The position numbers and the translations under genes were made by a program. A stretch of 11,941 bases of DNA, from assembly GCA_001797415.1 (NCBI GenBank), contig MGPL01000097.1:1167-13107 (forward strand). The letters run 5' to 3'. Position 1 is the stretch's first letter; each line of letters opens with the position of its first letter. Shown one piece after another: positions 1 through 7,011 of the stretch. Under the pieces are notes generated by a model. That model had not been told where the DNA came from. It saw nothing but the letters and a program-made list of their open reading frames with translations, and made no database searches. The stretch is from Deltaproteobacteria bacterium GWA2_55_10. GTDB lineage: Bacteria; Desulfobacterota; GWC2-55-46.

Positions 1-1
1 A

Positions 2-82
2 AATTCAATCCGCACCGCTCTCCCTTCCTTTGTTGTACCTCTCAAAACGGATGAGACCAAACAGGAACAGGAGGCCGGATGA
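2..82 (+). CDS. C-terminal end of an unidentified protein (5' part outside window)
   Basis: The frame starting at base 2 is open from the window edge to a TGA at 80-82 and encodes 26 residues ending in a charged tail (KTDETKQEQEAG). It is called because its stop overlaps the next ORF's start in an ATGA at 79-82, the same junction type as at the two following gene boundaries. That makes it likely to be the end of the upstream operon member. The fragment is too short to assign a family. In known clusters that pair a sugar-phosphate cyclase with a TIM-barrel isomerase, a UbiA-type prenyltransferase or a metal hydrolase may be nearby, but nothing visible here shows that. Confidence 0.45.
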   Translation, partial: NSIRTALPSFVVPLKTDETKQEQEAG

Positions 83-225
83 GACGCATTTTAGCGCTGG
101 CCGATGCAGCCGCCCTTGCCTCCGGTATACGGGGCTGCCGCGAATGGAGCGGTCTTTCGAAAATGCATGCTCCCCGCAGTGAGAACGAAATTGAGCAGCG
201 AGTAAAAAGCGCCCTGCCATCATGA
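79..225 (+). CDS. small 48-residue ORF coupled to the inositol phosphate synthase gene
   Basis: An ATG at 79 is preceded by the Shine-Dalgarno sequence AGGAG (69-73) at 5-base spacing. The ORF runs to a TGA at 223-225. Its start overlaps the upstream stop (ATGA 79-82) and its stop overlaps the start of the synthase gene (ATGA 222-225). The product begins MRRILALADAAALASG and ends EIEQRVKSALPS; it has no clear signal peptide or membrane span and a mixed-charge C-terminal helix-like stretch. I do not recognise the family. It may be a genuine small operon protein, or a translational coupling ORF needed because the synthase start lacks a convincing ribosome binding site. A degraded remnant of a larger gene is also possible. 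Confidence 0.45.
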   Translation: MRRILALADAAALASGIRGCREWSGLSKMHAPRSENEIEQRVKSALPS

Positions 226-1433
226 ACAGGACAGGCATATTCTTCATAGGCGCTTCCGGGTACATAGCAACCGCCGTCATCGCCGGCGCTCTGGCCATGA
301 GAAAGGGCCTGTGCAAAAGGGCCGGCATGGTAACCGAGCTTCCACGGTTCTCCGGCCTCACGCTCGCTGACCCCGAGTCATTCGCCTTCGGCGGCTGGGA
401 CATAAGGCAGACATCCGTGATCGAGAGCGCGCGGAACTTCTTCAGGTCATCGCAGCTCCCTTCCGAGATACTGCCTCTCATCGAGGCAGACCTCGTCGAG
501 GTAGGGCCAAATATCTGCCGCGGCGTCAGCACGAATTGCGGAAAGGCAATAGAGTTCATCTCATCGCCCCCGGCGCATGACAGGGATATCACGCTTTCAG
601 CCCAGGTCAGGATGCTGCGGAAAGACATACAGGAGTTCCGCGAAAGGAACTCCCTTGAGAGTATAATAGTAGTCAACCTCGCGTCCACGGAACCGCCCCT
701 CGAGGAGCGGCCTTCGCACGCCTCCGTCGATGAGTTCGAGAGGTGCATAGAGGAGGACCGATACAGCGAGGTCAGGGCCTCGACGCTATATACCTATGCC
801 GCCATACTCGAAGGCTGTCCCTACATAAACTTCACGCCCTCTAACGCCGCCCTGCTGCCCGCGCTCATAATGCTCGCCGGGGAGCGCGGCGTCCCTGTAA
901 TGGGCAATGACGGCAAGACCGGCGAGACCCTCGTCAAATCCGCCCTTATACCCATGTTCCTGTTGCGCAACCTTGAAGTCCTGAGCTGGGAGGGATTCAA
1001 TATTTTAGGCAACATGGACGGCCAGGTCCTGAGCGACCCGGAGAACAAGGAATCGAAGATAAAGACAAAGGACAGCCTGCTGCCAAAGGCCCTGGGCTAC
1101 AGCCCGCACTCAAGCGTGCACATAGACTACGTGCCCTCCCTTGACGACCAGAAAACAGCATGGAATTTCATACACTTCAGGGGCTTTTTCGAGACCAAGA
1201 TGTCGCTGCAGTTCATCTGGCAGGGCTACGATTCGATACTCGCGGCCCCGCTCGTCCTCGACCTCGCGAGGCTCTCGGAGCTCTCGAAGCGCCGGGGCGA
1301 GGCGGGCCTGATGAGGCATCTCGCCTCCTTCTTCAAGGCGCCTGCCGGGGTGGAAGAACACCTCCTCCACGAACAGGCCGGTATGCTGTTCAAATACGCT
1401 CAAGACGCAAAACAAAGCGGGGTACACACATGA
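222..1433 (+). CDS. ino1: inositol-3-phosphate synthase (myo-inositol-1-phosphate synthase)
   Basis: This 403-residue protein should convert glucose 6-phosphate to 1D-myo-inositol 3-phosphate in the cytosol, using NAD as an internal redox cofactor. Visible family signatures are the N-terminal Rossmann motif (GASGYIAT, residues 10-17), GGWD at 57-60, VNLASTEPP at 151-159, the block GNDGKTGETLVKS at 228-240 carrying the conserved lysines, SWEGFNILGNMDG at 255-267, the lysine-rich SKIKTKD at 278-284, and AAPLVLDLARLSEL near 341-354. The length fits bacterial members. The ATG at 222 places the Rossmann motif ten residues in, and it overlaps the previous stop as ATGA with no strong ribosome site of its own, so coupling is likely. 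The next gene starts at its stop codon in the same way. Inositol could feed inositol lipids, compatible solutes or another cyclitol product; the window does not decide which. Confidence 0.93.
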   Translation: MNRTGIFFIGASGYIATAVIAGALAMRKGLCKRAGMVTELPRFSGLTLADPESFAFGGWDIRQTSVIESARNFFRSSQLPSEILPLIEADLVEVGPNICRGVSTNCGKAIEFISSPPAHDRDITLSAQVRMLRKDIQEFRERNSLESIIVVNLASTEPPLEERPSHASVDEFERCIEEDRYSEVRASTLYTYAAILEGCPYINFTPSNAALLPALIMLAGERGVPVMGNDGKTGETLVKSALIPMFLLRNLEVLSWEGFNILGNMDGQVLSDPENKESKIKTKDSLLPKALGYSPHSSVHIDYVPSLDDQKTAWNFIHFRGFFETKMSLQFIWQGYDSILAAPLVLDLARLSELSKRRGEAGLMRHLASFFKAPAGVEEHLLHEQAGMLFKYAQDAKQSGVHT

Positions 1434-2305
1434 GGTTTTCATTCAGCACCAGCGCCTTTACCGGTTATCCGGTCATAGAGGCGGTGGATAAGATAGCCGC
1501 AGCCGGGTACGAGGGCGTGGAACTCCTCGCCGACATTCCGCACCTCTATGCGCATACTCTGCGGGAGCCGGATATAAAAAAGCTCCAGGCCGCGCTCTCG
1601 AGGACCGGCCTCAAGGTGTCGAACATAAACGCGAACACGGTTCGCGGCTACTATGCCTCGGGCGACGGCGAGCCCCTCTTCGAGCCGTGCCTCGCCGACC
1701 CCGACCACGACATCAGGGGATGGAGGATCGAATATACGAAGAAGTGCATCGACCTCGCCAGGGTGCTCGGTTCAGAGAGCGTAAGCGTGACCTCAGGGCC
1801 GATACAGCCCGAGACGACCCCCGAGGAGAGCATAGAATTCCTCAAGGATTCCCTGAGGAGCATAATCAGGTACGCGGAGGATAAGAAGGTCCGCGTAGGC
1901 CTCGAGTATGAGCCCGGCCTCCTCATCGAATCCAGCTCGGAGCTTGTCTGCCTTATAAACGAGATCGGCTCCAAATACCTGGGCGCGAACCTTGACCTGG
2001 GGCACAGCTACATCATCGGCGAAGAGCCGGAATCCACGCTCGACCTGCTGGACGGCAGGATATTCCACGTGCACCTCGAAGACATCAAGGGCGGCAGAAA
2101 GCGCTTTCACCTCATGCCCGGCGCGGAGGGCATGGATTTCGGACGCCTCCTGAGGCTCTTCCAGATGCGCTCCTATAACGGGTTCATAACGGTCGAGCTC
2201 TACAGCCAGCTCCACCGGCCCGAAGAGGCTGCCAGGAGGTCTCTGGAGTTCCTCAAGGGGCTCAAGCTCCTGAAGGGCAGCGTGCTCAAGAACGCATCGC
2301 CTTGA
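1430..2305 (+). CDS. sugar phosphate isomerase/epimerase, xylose-isomerase-like TIM barrel
   Basis: This 291-residue protein belongs to the AP-endonuclease-2/xylose-isomerase-like TIM-barrel superfamily, which includes IolI-type inosose isomerases and the EboE-type enzymes. The pattern expected of a metal site is present: E159 in GLEYEPG, D189 and H192 in NLDLGH, H215 in HVHLED, and E256 in ITVELYS. No signal peptide is visible. The start is ATG 1430, which overlaps the synthase stop (ATGA 1430-1433) and opens directly onto the first barrel strand (MRFSFSTSAF). The frame is open back to 1160, but that stretch lies inside the synthase gene and is not protein-like. Coupling to inositol phosphate synthase suggests a cyclitol or inosose substrate, by inference only. 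The substrate cannot be read from sequence. Confidence 0.87.
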   Translation: MRFSFSTSAFTGYPVIEAVDKIAAAGYEGVELLADIPHLYAHTLREPDIKKLQAALSRTGLKVSNINANTVRGYYASGDGEPLFEPCLADPDHDIRGWRIEYTKKCIDLARVLGSESVSVTSGPIQPETTPEESIEFLKDSLRSIIRYAEDKKVRVGLEYEPGLLIESSSELVCLINEIGSKYLGANLDLGHSYIIGEEPESTLDLLDGRIFHVHLEDIKGGRKRFHLMPGAEGMDFGRLLRLFQMRSYNGFITVELYSQLHRPEEAARRSLEFLKGLKLLKGSVLKNASP

Positions 2306-2318
2306 TATGGACAGGCAA

Positions 2319-3053
2319 TCACTTACGGCCGAGCATCTCTTTGAGCCTCATTGCGTCCTTGGCCGCGTAGCCTGCCTCGTCGTTATCAAAATAGCAGTAG
2401 ACGGCCTTCACCTTCCTCCTCCAGCCCTTTATGAACCCGTCCCAGTCAGAGAGCGCCGCATCCGAGTACTGGCCCCTGTACTTGCCTGCAGGGCCGTGGA
2501 GCCTTATGTAGATGAAGTCCGCCGTGACCTCCCTCGGGGAGAGCAGGTAATCGAAATCGTAGATGCAGAAAGCGGCGTTATGCGCCCTCAATAGCGCGTA
2601 CACATCGGGATTGAACCAGCTCGGGTCCCTGCACTCGAAGGCAAACCTGTAGCCAATTGGGAGCGCCTCCAGAAAAAACCTCAACCTCTCCGTATTAAGG
2701 TTCCATCGCGGCGGGAGCTGAAAGAGTATGGGCCCGAGCTTATCTTCCAGCGCAACGGCCCGTTCAAGAAAATTCTTTACAGGGCCTTCGGGGTCTTTGA
2801 GCCTCTTGACATGGGTAATGAAACGGCTTGCCTTGAGCGCGAAGATGAAGCCATCCGGACTCTTCTCGCGCCAGCGCTCGAACGTCTTTACCTCGGGCAA
2901 TCGGTAGAAGGAATTGTTTACTTCGACGGTATTGAAACTGCGGGAGTAGTACTCGAAGAGCCTGGTCTTTGGGATGTCTTGAGGGTAGAAGGGGCCTATC
3001 CAGTGCCCGTACTGCCAGCCGGAAGTCGCTATGAAGACGCCTTTCTCATCCAA
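2319..3053 (-). CDS. DUF72 (YecE-like) domain protein
   Basis: This 244-residue protein has the full run of DUF72 signatures: TSGWQYGHWIGPFYP near the N-terminus, FNTVEVNNSFYRLP, ILFQLPPRW, FAFECRDPSW, YIRLHGPAGKYRGQYS, and YCYFDNDEAGYAAKDA near the C-terminus. The family forms a TIM-barrel-like fold and its biochemical role is not established. The start is taken as TTG at 3053-3051, because a GGAGG (complement of 3059-3063) lies 5 bases before it and no in-frame ATG precedes the first motif. The gene converges on the TIM-barrel gene with only 13 bases between the two stops and no terminator there. It lies downstream of the lipoprotein gene in the same direction, but a strong terminator separates them, so its promoter is either between 3054 and 3107 or depends on read-through. 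Confidence 0.88.
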   Translation of the reverse strand: MDEKGVFIATSGWQYGHWIGPFYPQDIPKTRLFEYYSRSFNTVEVNNSFYRLPEVKTFERWREKSPDGFIFALKASRFITHVKRLKDPEGPVKNFLERAVALEDKLGPILFQLPPRWNLNTERLRFFLEALPIGYRFAFECRDPSWFNPDVYALLRAHNAAFCIYDFDYLLSPREVTADFIYIRLHGPAGKYRGQYSDAALSDWDGFIKGWRRKVKAVYCYFDNDEAGYAAKDAMRLKEMLGRK

Positions 3054-3099
3054 GGTGCCCTCCAGTCCGGAATGATTTTACGGCAGGGACATGCGGCCT

Positions 3100-3149
3100 A
3101 AAAAGAACCGGCGGAGCCGGAACGGATATTACACCGTCCGGTCCGCCGG
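3100..3149 (-). terminator. intrinsic terminator of the small lipoprotein gene
   Basis: On the plus strand 3108-3125 pairs with 3134-3149: CCGGCGGA with TCCGCCGG, CCGG with CCGG, and ACGG with CCGT. That gives 16 pairs with two single-base bulges around an 8-base loop. Reading the minus strand, the stem is followed at once by TTCTTTTT (complement of 3100-3107), the classic T-tract. It sits 29 bases beyond the lipoprotein stop and before the DUF72 gene. Confidence 0.82.
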
Positions 3150-3177
3150 GTTTGACGCATCGGGTGCTTAAGCCCTG

Positions 3178-3372
3178 TTACTTCGCGGGCTCTGCAGGCG
3201 CAGCGGGCTGCTCTGCAGGGGCGCCAGGCTGTGCGGGAGCTGCCTGATCAGCGGGTGCCGGGGCGGCCTGCTCGGCCGGTGCGGGCGCCGGGGCTTCCTG
3301 CTTCTTGCAGGCTGTTACGAGAGTGGAGAAACCGAAGAGTGCGACAACGAGAGCGAATCCGAGCTTTTTCAT
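3178..3372 (-). CDS. small Ala/Pro/Gln-rich lipoprotein
   Basis: This is a 64-residue protein with a type II signal peptide: MKK, a hydrophobic core at residues 5-19, and a lipobox V19-T20-A21-C22, so C22 would be lipidated and the protein membrane-anchored. The mature part is KKQE followed by about 38 residues of Ala, Pro, Glu and Gln repeats with units like APAEQAAP, predicted to be disordered and extended. Such tails are common spacers reaching through the periplasm or peptidoglycan, but no enzymatic domain is present. An excellent ribosome site, AGGAGGAAG (complement of 3376-3384), precedes the ATG. A perfect -10 lies about 160 bases upstream and an intrinsic terminator lies downstream, so the gene is probably monocistronic and well expressed. 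No specific family is recognised. Confidence 0.83.
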   Translation of the reverse strand: MKKLGFALVVALFGFSTLVTACKKQEAPAPAPAEQAAPAPADQAAPAQPGAPAEQPAAPAEPAK

Positions 3373-3529
3373 TTACTTCCTCCTGTTTACATTTGTGTTT
3401 TGCGTTTTTTACTGCTTTTCTGTTCTAAAAAAACTGAATTCGTGACGAATGGTTTTTCAAACCCCCCTGAAGGATTGTATCCGCCTCCTTTCGAAGGGGC
3501 CTACTTTACCGTGAACGACACGTAGGCGC

Positions 3530-3535
3530 ATTATA
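3530..3535 (-). promoter_or_regulatory. -10 element for the lipoprotein gene with ~150-base leader
   Basis: The minus strand carries a perfect TATAAT (complement of 3530-3535). No good -35 is seen at 17 bases; the region is T-rich then G-rich. If used, transcription starts near 3523 and leaves a leader of about 150 bases before the ATG at 3372. The leader contains a short hairpin (ATTCG, TCA, CGAAT near 3437-3449) followed by a T-run, which could be an attenuator-like structure. Confidence 0.4.
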
Positions 3536-3849
3536 GTCTCCCCCCTACAAAAAAATCCTTAACGGACGAACCGAAAAGGATTCATAGCTGAATTATGAAG
3601 CAAGCATAGCCCTTTGGGTATTCTTTGTCAAACCGCCCAGCCGAACATCACGGGCCACGAAGCGCCCCGGCCCAATAAGGAAACGATTAAAGAGCTGATT
3701 TCAATTCCGGACTAAGCTGATTCCACATAATGTACTCAAAGTCGGGGCGCTTGTAAATAGAATAAACGGGTTTTACAAAAATAATTGGCCCGGGAAAAGG
3801 CCGCAGTCTCATTTAAGCTCCCCGCGGCAAGCTGCGGGGAATGAGCTCG
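3536..3849. other. gene-poor spacer
   Basis: No ORF with coding character is seen on either strand. The stretch holds a 10-base perfect inverted repeat (AAGCGCCCCG at 3660-3669, CGGGGCGCTT at 3743-3752), a short direct repeat AGCTGATT (3693-3700 and 3715-3722) between its arms, and the palindromic repeat at 3820-3839. Otherwise nothing recognisable. Confidence 0.5.
3820..3839. repeat. short palindromic intergenic repeat, copy 1
   Basis: CCCCGCGGCAAGCTGCGGGG forms a 7-pair hairpin (one G-U) with loop GCAAGC. It is flanked by a partial outer dyad (CATT at 3810-3813, AATG at 3840-3843). It lies just past the stop of the CxxCH protein gene, as many such repeats do, and may serve as its 3'-end structure, though no T-tract follows. 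A diverged copy with 18 of 20 bases identical is at 10095-10114. Confidence 0.6.
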
Positions 3850-4620
3850 CTAAGGGTTTTCGACCCTTATTTCAAGCTCTTCCGAGAAAAGGATGCGGCC
3901 TGACGGCCTCTGGAAGAAGCCGGCCTTGTCCGTATTCTCTGTGCCGTAAAAAAGGGCCGCCGCCATTGTGTATACGCCCGGCATGGAGGGCGCCTTGAGC
4001 CTGAATGTGACCGTAGCGGCCGGCATTATGTCTTTTTCAAGGTCAAATGGCTGTTCCTCTATCATTATGTAGCTCATGTTCCTGGCAAGACCGTTGGCCC
4101 TCCTGTCGAGCCAGGTTGTCTGCGCCTTGTTGTCCTGGCCCTTTACTTCTGGCGCACCCGAGACAAACCAGCCAGAGGACGATATCGGGCGGGCCTGGAA
4201 TCTTAACGCCCTGTCAACGAGCATCACCCCTATTGCCGGGCCGTTGCCTCCCCTTGCCCGCACTGTGACTGTAACTTCCTGGCCTGCTTTCGCCCTGGCT
4301 GGCGCCAAAACAGATATACTGGATTTGGAGTCTATGAGCTTTGCAACCCTTATTATCTCTTCCCTCTGTTTGCTCGAAAGCTCAACATAAGGTGACGGCG
4401 GCGTCTGCGCCCTCACCGCCCCGTAGTGCTTTGTCTCAGGCACCTCGTTCCTGGCGAGATCAGCCGGCGCCTCCGGCATGTACTCTATTTTCGCCGCCGA
4501 ATGGCAGGAGGCGCAGAAAGGGCCGGTGTCTGTCACATAATTCGGGGTCCCGTTGGGGTATGCGAGTGCGGCAGCAGGCGCAATAATCACAAAAAGGGCA
4601 GCAAAAACCGTTTTTTTCAC
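3850..4620 (-). CDS. periplasmic CxxCH heme protein with C-terminal beta-rich domain
   Basis: This is a 256-residue exported protein. The chosen start is GTG at 4620-4618, because GGGGG (complement of 4626-4630) is 5 bases ahead and it opens directly on a clean signal peptide (MKKTVFAALFVIIAPAAALA). An upstream in-frame TTG at 4647 would bury the ribosome site. Soon after cleavage comes one heme c attachment motif, CASCH, in PFCASCHSAAKIEYMP; the nearby Met could be the distal heme ligand. The remaining roughly 170 residues (SVLAPARAKAGQEVTVTVRA onward, ending FSEELEIRVENP) alternate polar and hydrophobic residues like an Ig-like or Reeler-like beta sandwich. I do not recognise a named family. 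It is divergent from the sensor kinase gene and shares its 160-base regulatory region, suggesting but not proving a functional link. Confidence 0.75.
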   Translation of the reverse strand: MKKTVFAALFVIIAPAAALAYPNGTPNYVTDTGPFCASCHSAAKIEYMPEAPADLARNEVPETKHYGAVRAQTPPSPYVELSSKQREEIIRVAKLIDSKSSISVLAPARAKAGQEVTVTVRARGGNGPAIGVMLVDRALRFQARPISSSGWFVSGAPEVKGQDNKAQTTWLDRRANGLARNMSYIMIEEQPFDLEKDIMPAATVTFRLKAPSMPGVYTMAAALFYGTENTDKAGFFQRPSGRILFSEELEIRVENP

Positions 4621-4674
4621 ACTTACCCCCTTTGGAGGCCGCGCCAATCAGGACGGCACAGCGCAATTTGATGT

Positions 4675-4680
4675 ATTATA
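4675..4680 (-). promoter_or_regulatory. -10 element for the CxxCH protein gene
   Basis: The minus strand shows a perfect TATAAT (complement of 4675-4680), 55 bases before the GTG start. The -35 position at 17-base spacing reads AAGATG and is poor. The half-site dyad at 4701-4716 is centred near -40 of this promoter, where a class II activator would bind. Confidence 0.5.
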
Positions 4681-4700
4681 TTAAAAAATCTACACGCCAT

Positions 4701-4722
4701 CTTGACTTCTGTCAAGCTTGAC
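4701..4722. promoter_or_regulatory. three-half-site operator-like dyad between divergent genes
   Basis: Three copies of one 6-base half-site occur in alternating orientation: CTTGAC (4701-4706), GTCAAG (4711-4716), CTTGAC (4717-4722). The first two form a dyad with a 4-base gap; the last two form a perfect 12-base palindrome, GTCAAGCTTGAC. The third half-site overlaps the probable -35 of the kinase gene and the first pair covers the -35 region of the divergent gene. The cognate regulator is unknown. Confidence 0.5.
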
Positions 4723-4746
4723 TAAATACAAAAAATAAAGAATATT
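4718..4746 (+). promoter_or_regulatory. probable sigma-70 promoter of the sensor kinase gene
   Basis: TTGACT (4718-4723) and AATATT (4741-4746) are separated by 17 bases of A-rich sequence. This is a good -35 with a moderate -10, about 50 bases before the ATG at 4795. A second, overlapping choice is TTGACT at 4702-4707 with AATACA at 4725-4730. Confidence 0.4.
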
Positions 4747-4794
4747 CAATTATCAGGCACCGCTCTACCCAACGCAAAAGTGCGCGCCAGGAAC

Positions 4795-7011
4795 ATGGAC
4801 AAAACCAAAGACCCGCGAAAAGCTCCGGGGGACAGCATGCCCGAATCGAACCAGTTCTGGTCGCCGCTGCGCATAGTGGCCGTGGTCGCCGTCTCGATCT
4901 TCTTCTCAGAGCTGCTTGTCATGATAATACTGTTCTTCCTGAGCGAGCGTCTCGATCCCATACATGCGATCATTCTCGACGCGCCTCTCCTTATACTCAT
5001 ACTCTCGCCGCTGCTCTACTTCTTTCTCTTCCACCCGCTCATCACGATGGTCAGGCAAAGGCGGGAGGCTGAGCTTTCAGCCATGAGGGAGAAGGAACGG
5101 TTCCAGAGCTATCTGGACGTGGCCGGCATAATAGTCGTGGTGCTTGATACTGAAGGGCGGGTCCAGCTCATTAACAGGAGGGGATGCGAGATACTGGACT
5201 ACAGGGAGGATGAGATACTCGGGAAGAAATGGATAGACCATTTCGTTCCGGAAAGGATCAAGGACGAGCTCTCGTTCGCGTTCAGGGCCGTTCTTGCCGG
5301 CGACCTTGAGACCGCCGGGTACTATGAAAACCCCGTGCTGACCAGAAGGGGCGAGGAGCGGACCATCCTCTGGCATAACACCGTGCTTACAGAACAAGGC
5401 AGGGTGATCAATACGCTCAGCTCCGGCGAGGACATAACCGAACGGAAGCTCACGGAGAAGGCTCTGAAAGAGAGCGAGACCCGGTACCGGCTCGTCCACG
5501 ACACCGCGTTTGACGGAATAATCATATCCAATGCCCAGGACCGGATAATAGACTGCAACGAGAGCGCGGCGAGGATATTCGGCTTTTCGAGGGAAGAACT
5601 CATGGGACAAGACGTCCTGGTGCTGGTGCCCGACAAATACAGGAAGCTGCACAAGGAAGGGCTCAAGAGGTTCCTGACTACCGGCATCAGCAAGATACAG
5701 GGCAGGATAATGGAGCTCGAGGGCGTGCGCAAACACGGGGAGGTATTCCCGATGGAACTCGCGCTCAATAACTTCATGCTCGGAGGACAAATACATTTCA
5801 CCGGCATGGTGAGAGACATAACAGACCGCAAAAAGGCGGAACGGGAGAGGGAGATAATACAGACGCGCCTCTCCCAGTCGCAGAAGATGGAGGCCATAGG
5901 CAGGTTCGCCGGAGGCATAGCCCACGACTTCAACAACATACTCACCGCCATAAGGGGAAACGCCGAGCTGGCCCTCGAGGATATCGGCAAGACAGACCCT
6001 TCCTACAAAAAGATAGACAGCATCATAACCTCCGTTCTCCTCGCCTCAAAGCTCACCAGGCAGCTCCTTCTTTTCAGCCGCGGCCAACGCTTCGAGCTCG
6101 TGCCTCTCAACACAAACAAGCTGATCGAGGACCTGCTTGTGATGATCAGCCGCATAATAGGCGAGAGCATATCTATTTCCACGGAGCTCGCTCCGGGGCT
6201 ATGGACAATAGAGGCCGACGAGGGGAACATAGAGCAGGTCATAATGAACCTCTCTGTGAACGCCAGGGACGCCATGCCCGAGGGCGGAAGGCTTACCATC
6301 AGGACCGAGAACATGGTCATCGATGAAGAGCGGGCCAAATCAATACCCGACGCGCGGCCCGGAGAGGTAGTCTGCCTGACGGTGGCCGACACGGGCACGG
6401 GCATAGAAAAAGACCTTCTGCCCAGGATATTCGAGCCCTTCTTCACCACCAAGGAGGCAGGCAAGGGCACTGGCTTCGGCCTCTCCATCGTCTACAGCAT
6501 CGTCAAGCAGCATAATGGCTGGGTAACGGTCTCAAGCCAACCGGGCAAGGGTACCACGTTCAGGATATACCTGCCGGCCAGGAAGGACGCGGCTGCCGTC
6601 CTTGCTGAGCGGGCAGCCAGGCATCCCGAAGGCTCCGGGGAATCCATCCTGCTGGTCGAAGACGACCGGCAGGTCAGGGAGTTCACCAGGGTCGCTCTCT
6701 CGGAGCACGGCTTCAGGGTCGTGGAGGCGGGAAGCGCGAAGGAGGCAAGGGAGGCGCTTGAAGTACAGAGCGACGGCTTCCGCCTTCTCTTGAGCGATGT
6801 CGTGCTCATGGACCAGAGCGGGTTCCAGCTCGCCCTTGACGTGCTCTCGATGAAGCCGGACATGGCGGTCATCCTCACGAGCAGCTATCTTGAGCACAGC
6901 CAGAGGCAGACGCTCGAGACGAGGGGCTACAGGTTCCTCGAGAAGCCTTATTCCATGTCCGGACTGCTCGCGCAGGTCAAGGAAGCGCTGAATATAAGGA
7001 AAGAGGGATGA
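4795..7011 (+). CDS. membrane-bound hybrid sensor histidine kinase (PAS-PAS-HK-REC)
   Basis: This is a 738-residue protein. Two membrane spans (about 26-49 and 61-80) have only a short loop between them, so there is almost no periplasmic sensor. Two PAS domains follow (about 103-217, ending GEDITERK, and 229-345, ending VRDITDRK). The kinase core has the phospho-acceptor H377 in GGIAHDFNNIL, an N-box N489 in NLSVNARDAMPEGG, the G1 box DTGTG at 532-536, FEPFF at 546-550 and the G2 box GTGFG. A C-terminal receiver domain (617-735) has E622/D623/D624, phospho-acceptor D668 in LLSDVVL, T695 and K717. The PAS domains probably sense a cytosolic or redox signal. No output gene or separate regulator follows, so its phosphorelay partner lies elsewhere. 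The start is uncertain: GTG 4780 has no ribosome site, ATG 4795 has AGGA placed very close, and ATG 4837 has GGGGGA 4 bases ahead. Confidence 0.93.
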   Translation: MDKTKDPRKAPGDSMPESNQFWSPLRIVAVVAVSIFFSELLVMIILFFLSERLDPIHAIILDAPLLILILSPLLYFFLFHPLITMVRQRREAELSAMREKERFQSYLDVAGIIVVVLDTEGRVQLINRRGCEILDYREDEILGKKWIDHFVPERIKDELSFAFRAVLAGDLETAGYYENPVLTRRGEERTILWHNTVLTEQGRVINTLSSGEDITERKLTEKALKESETRYRLVHDTAFDGIIISNAQDRIIDCNESAARIFGFSREELMGQDVLVLVPDKYRKLHKEGLKRFLTTGISKIQGRIMELEGVRKHGEVFPMELALNNFMLGGQIHFTGMVRDITDRKKAEREREIIQTRLSQSQKMEAIGRFAGGIAHDFNNILTAIRGNAELALEDIGKTDPSYKKIDSIITSVLLASKLTRQLLLFSRGQRFELVPLNTNKLIEDLLVMISRIIGESISISTELAPGLWTIEADEGNIEQVIMNLSVNARDAMPEGGRLTIRTENMVIDEERAKSIPDARPGEVVCLTVADTGTGIEKDLLPRIFEPFFTTKEAGKGTGFGLSIVYSIVKQHNGWVTVSSQPGKGTTFRIYLPARKDAAAVLAERAARHPEGSGESILLVEDDRQVREFTRVALSEHGFRVVEAGSAKEAREALEVQSDGFRLLLSDVVLMDQSGFQLALDVLSMKPDMAVILTSSYLEHSQRQTLETRGYRFLEKPYSMSGLLAQVKEALNIRKEG

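Noticed and set aside
5..748. 247-residue minus-strand ORF opposite the synthase gene
   Set aside because: Shadow of the clearly identified inositol phosphate synthase; composition is not protein-like.
1160..1429. In-frame extension upstream of the TIM-barrel gene
   Set aside because: It lies wholly within the inositol phosphate synthase gene and translates to Arg/Pro-rich shadow sequence; the ATGA overlap at 1430 gives the real start.
2306..2318. Bidirectional terminator between the convergent TIM-barrel and DUF72 genes
   Set aside because: The 13-base gap holds no inverted repeat or T-tract.
4621..4647. TTG start nine codons upstream for the CxxCH protein
   Set aside because: The GGGGG ribosome site would lie inside the coding sequence, and the GTG at 4620 begins a canonical signal peptide.
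5077..5990. Long minus-strand ORFs opposite the sensor kinase
   Set aside because: They are antisense shadows of the PAS and kinase domains, without recognisable motifs or ribosome sites.
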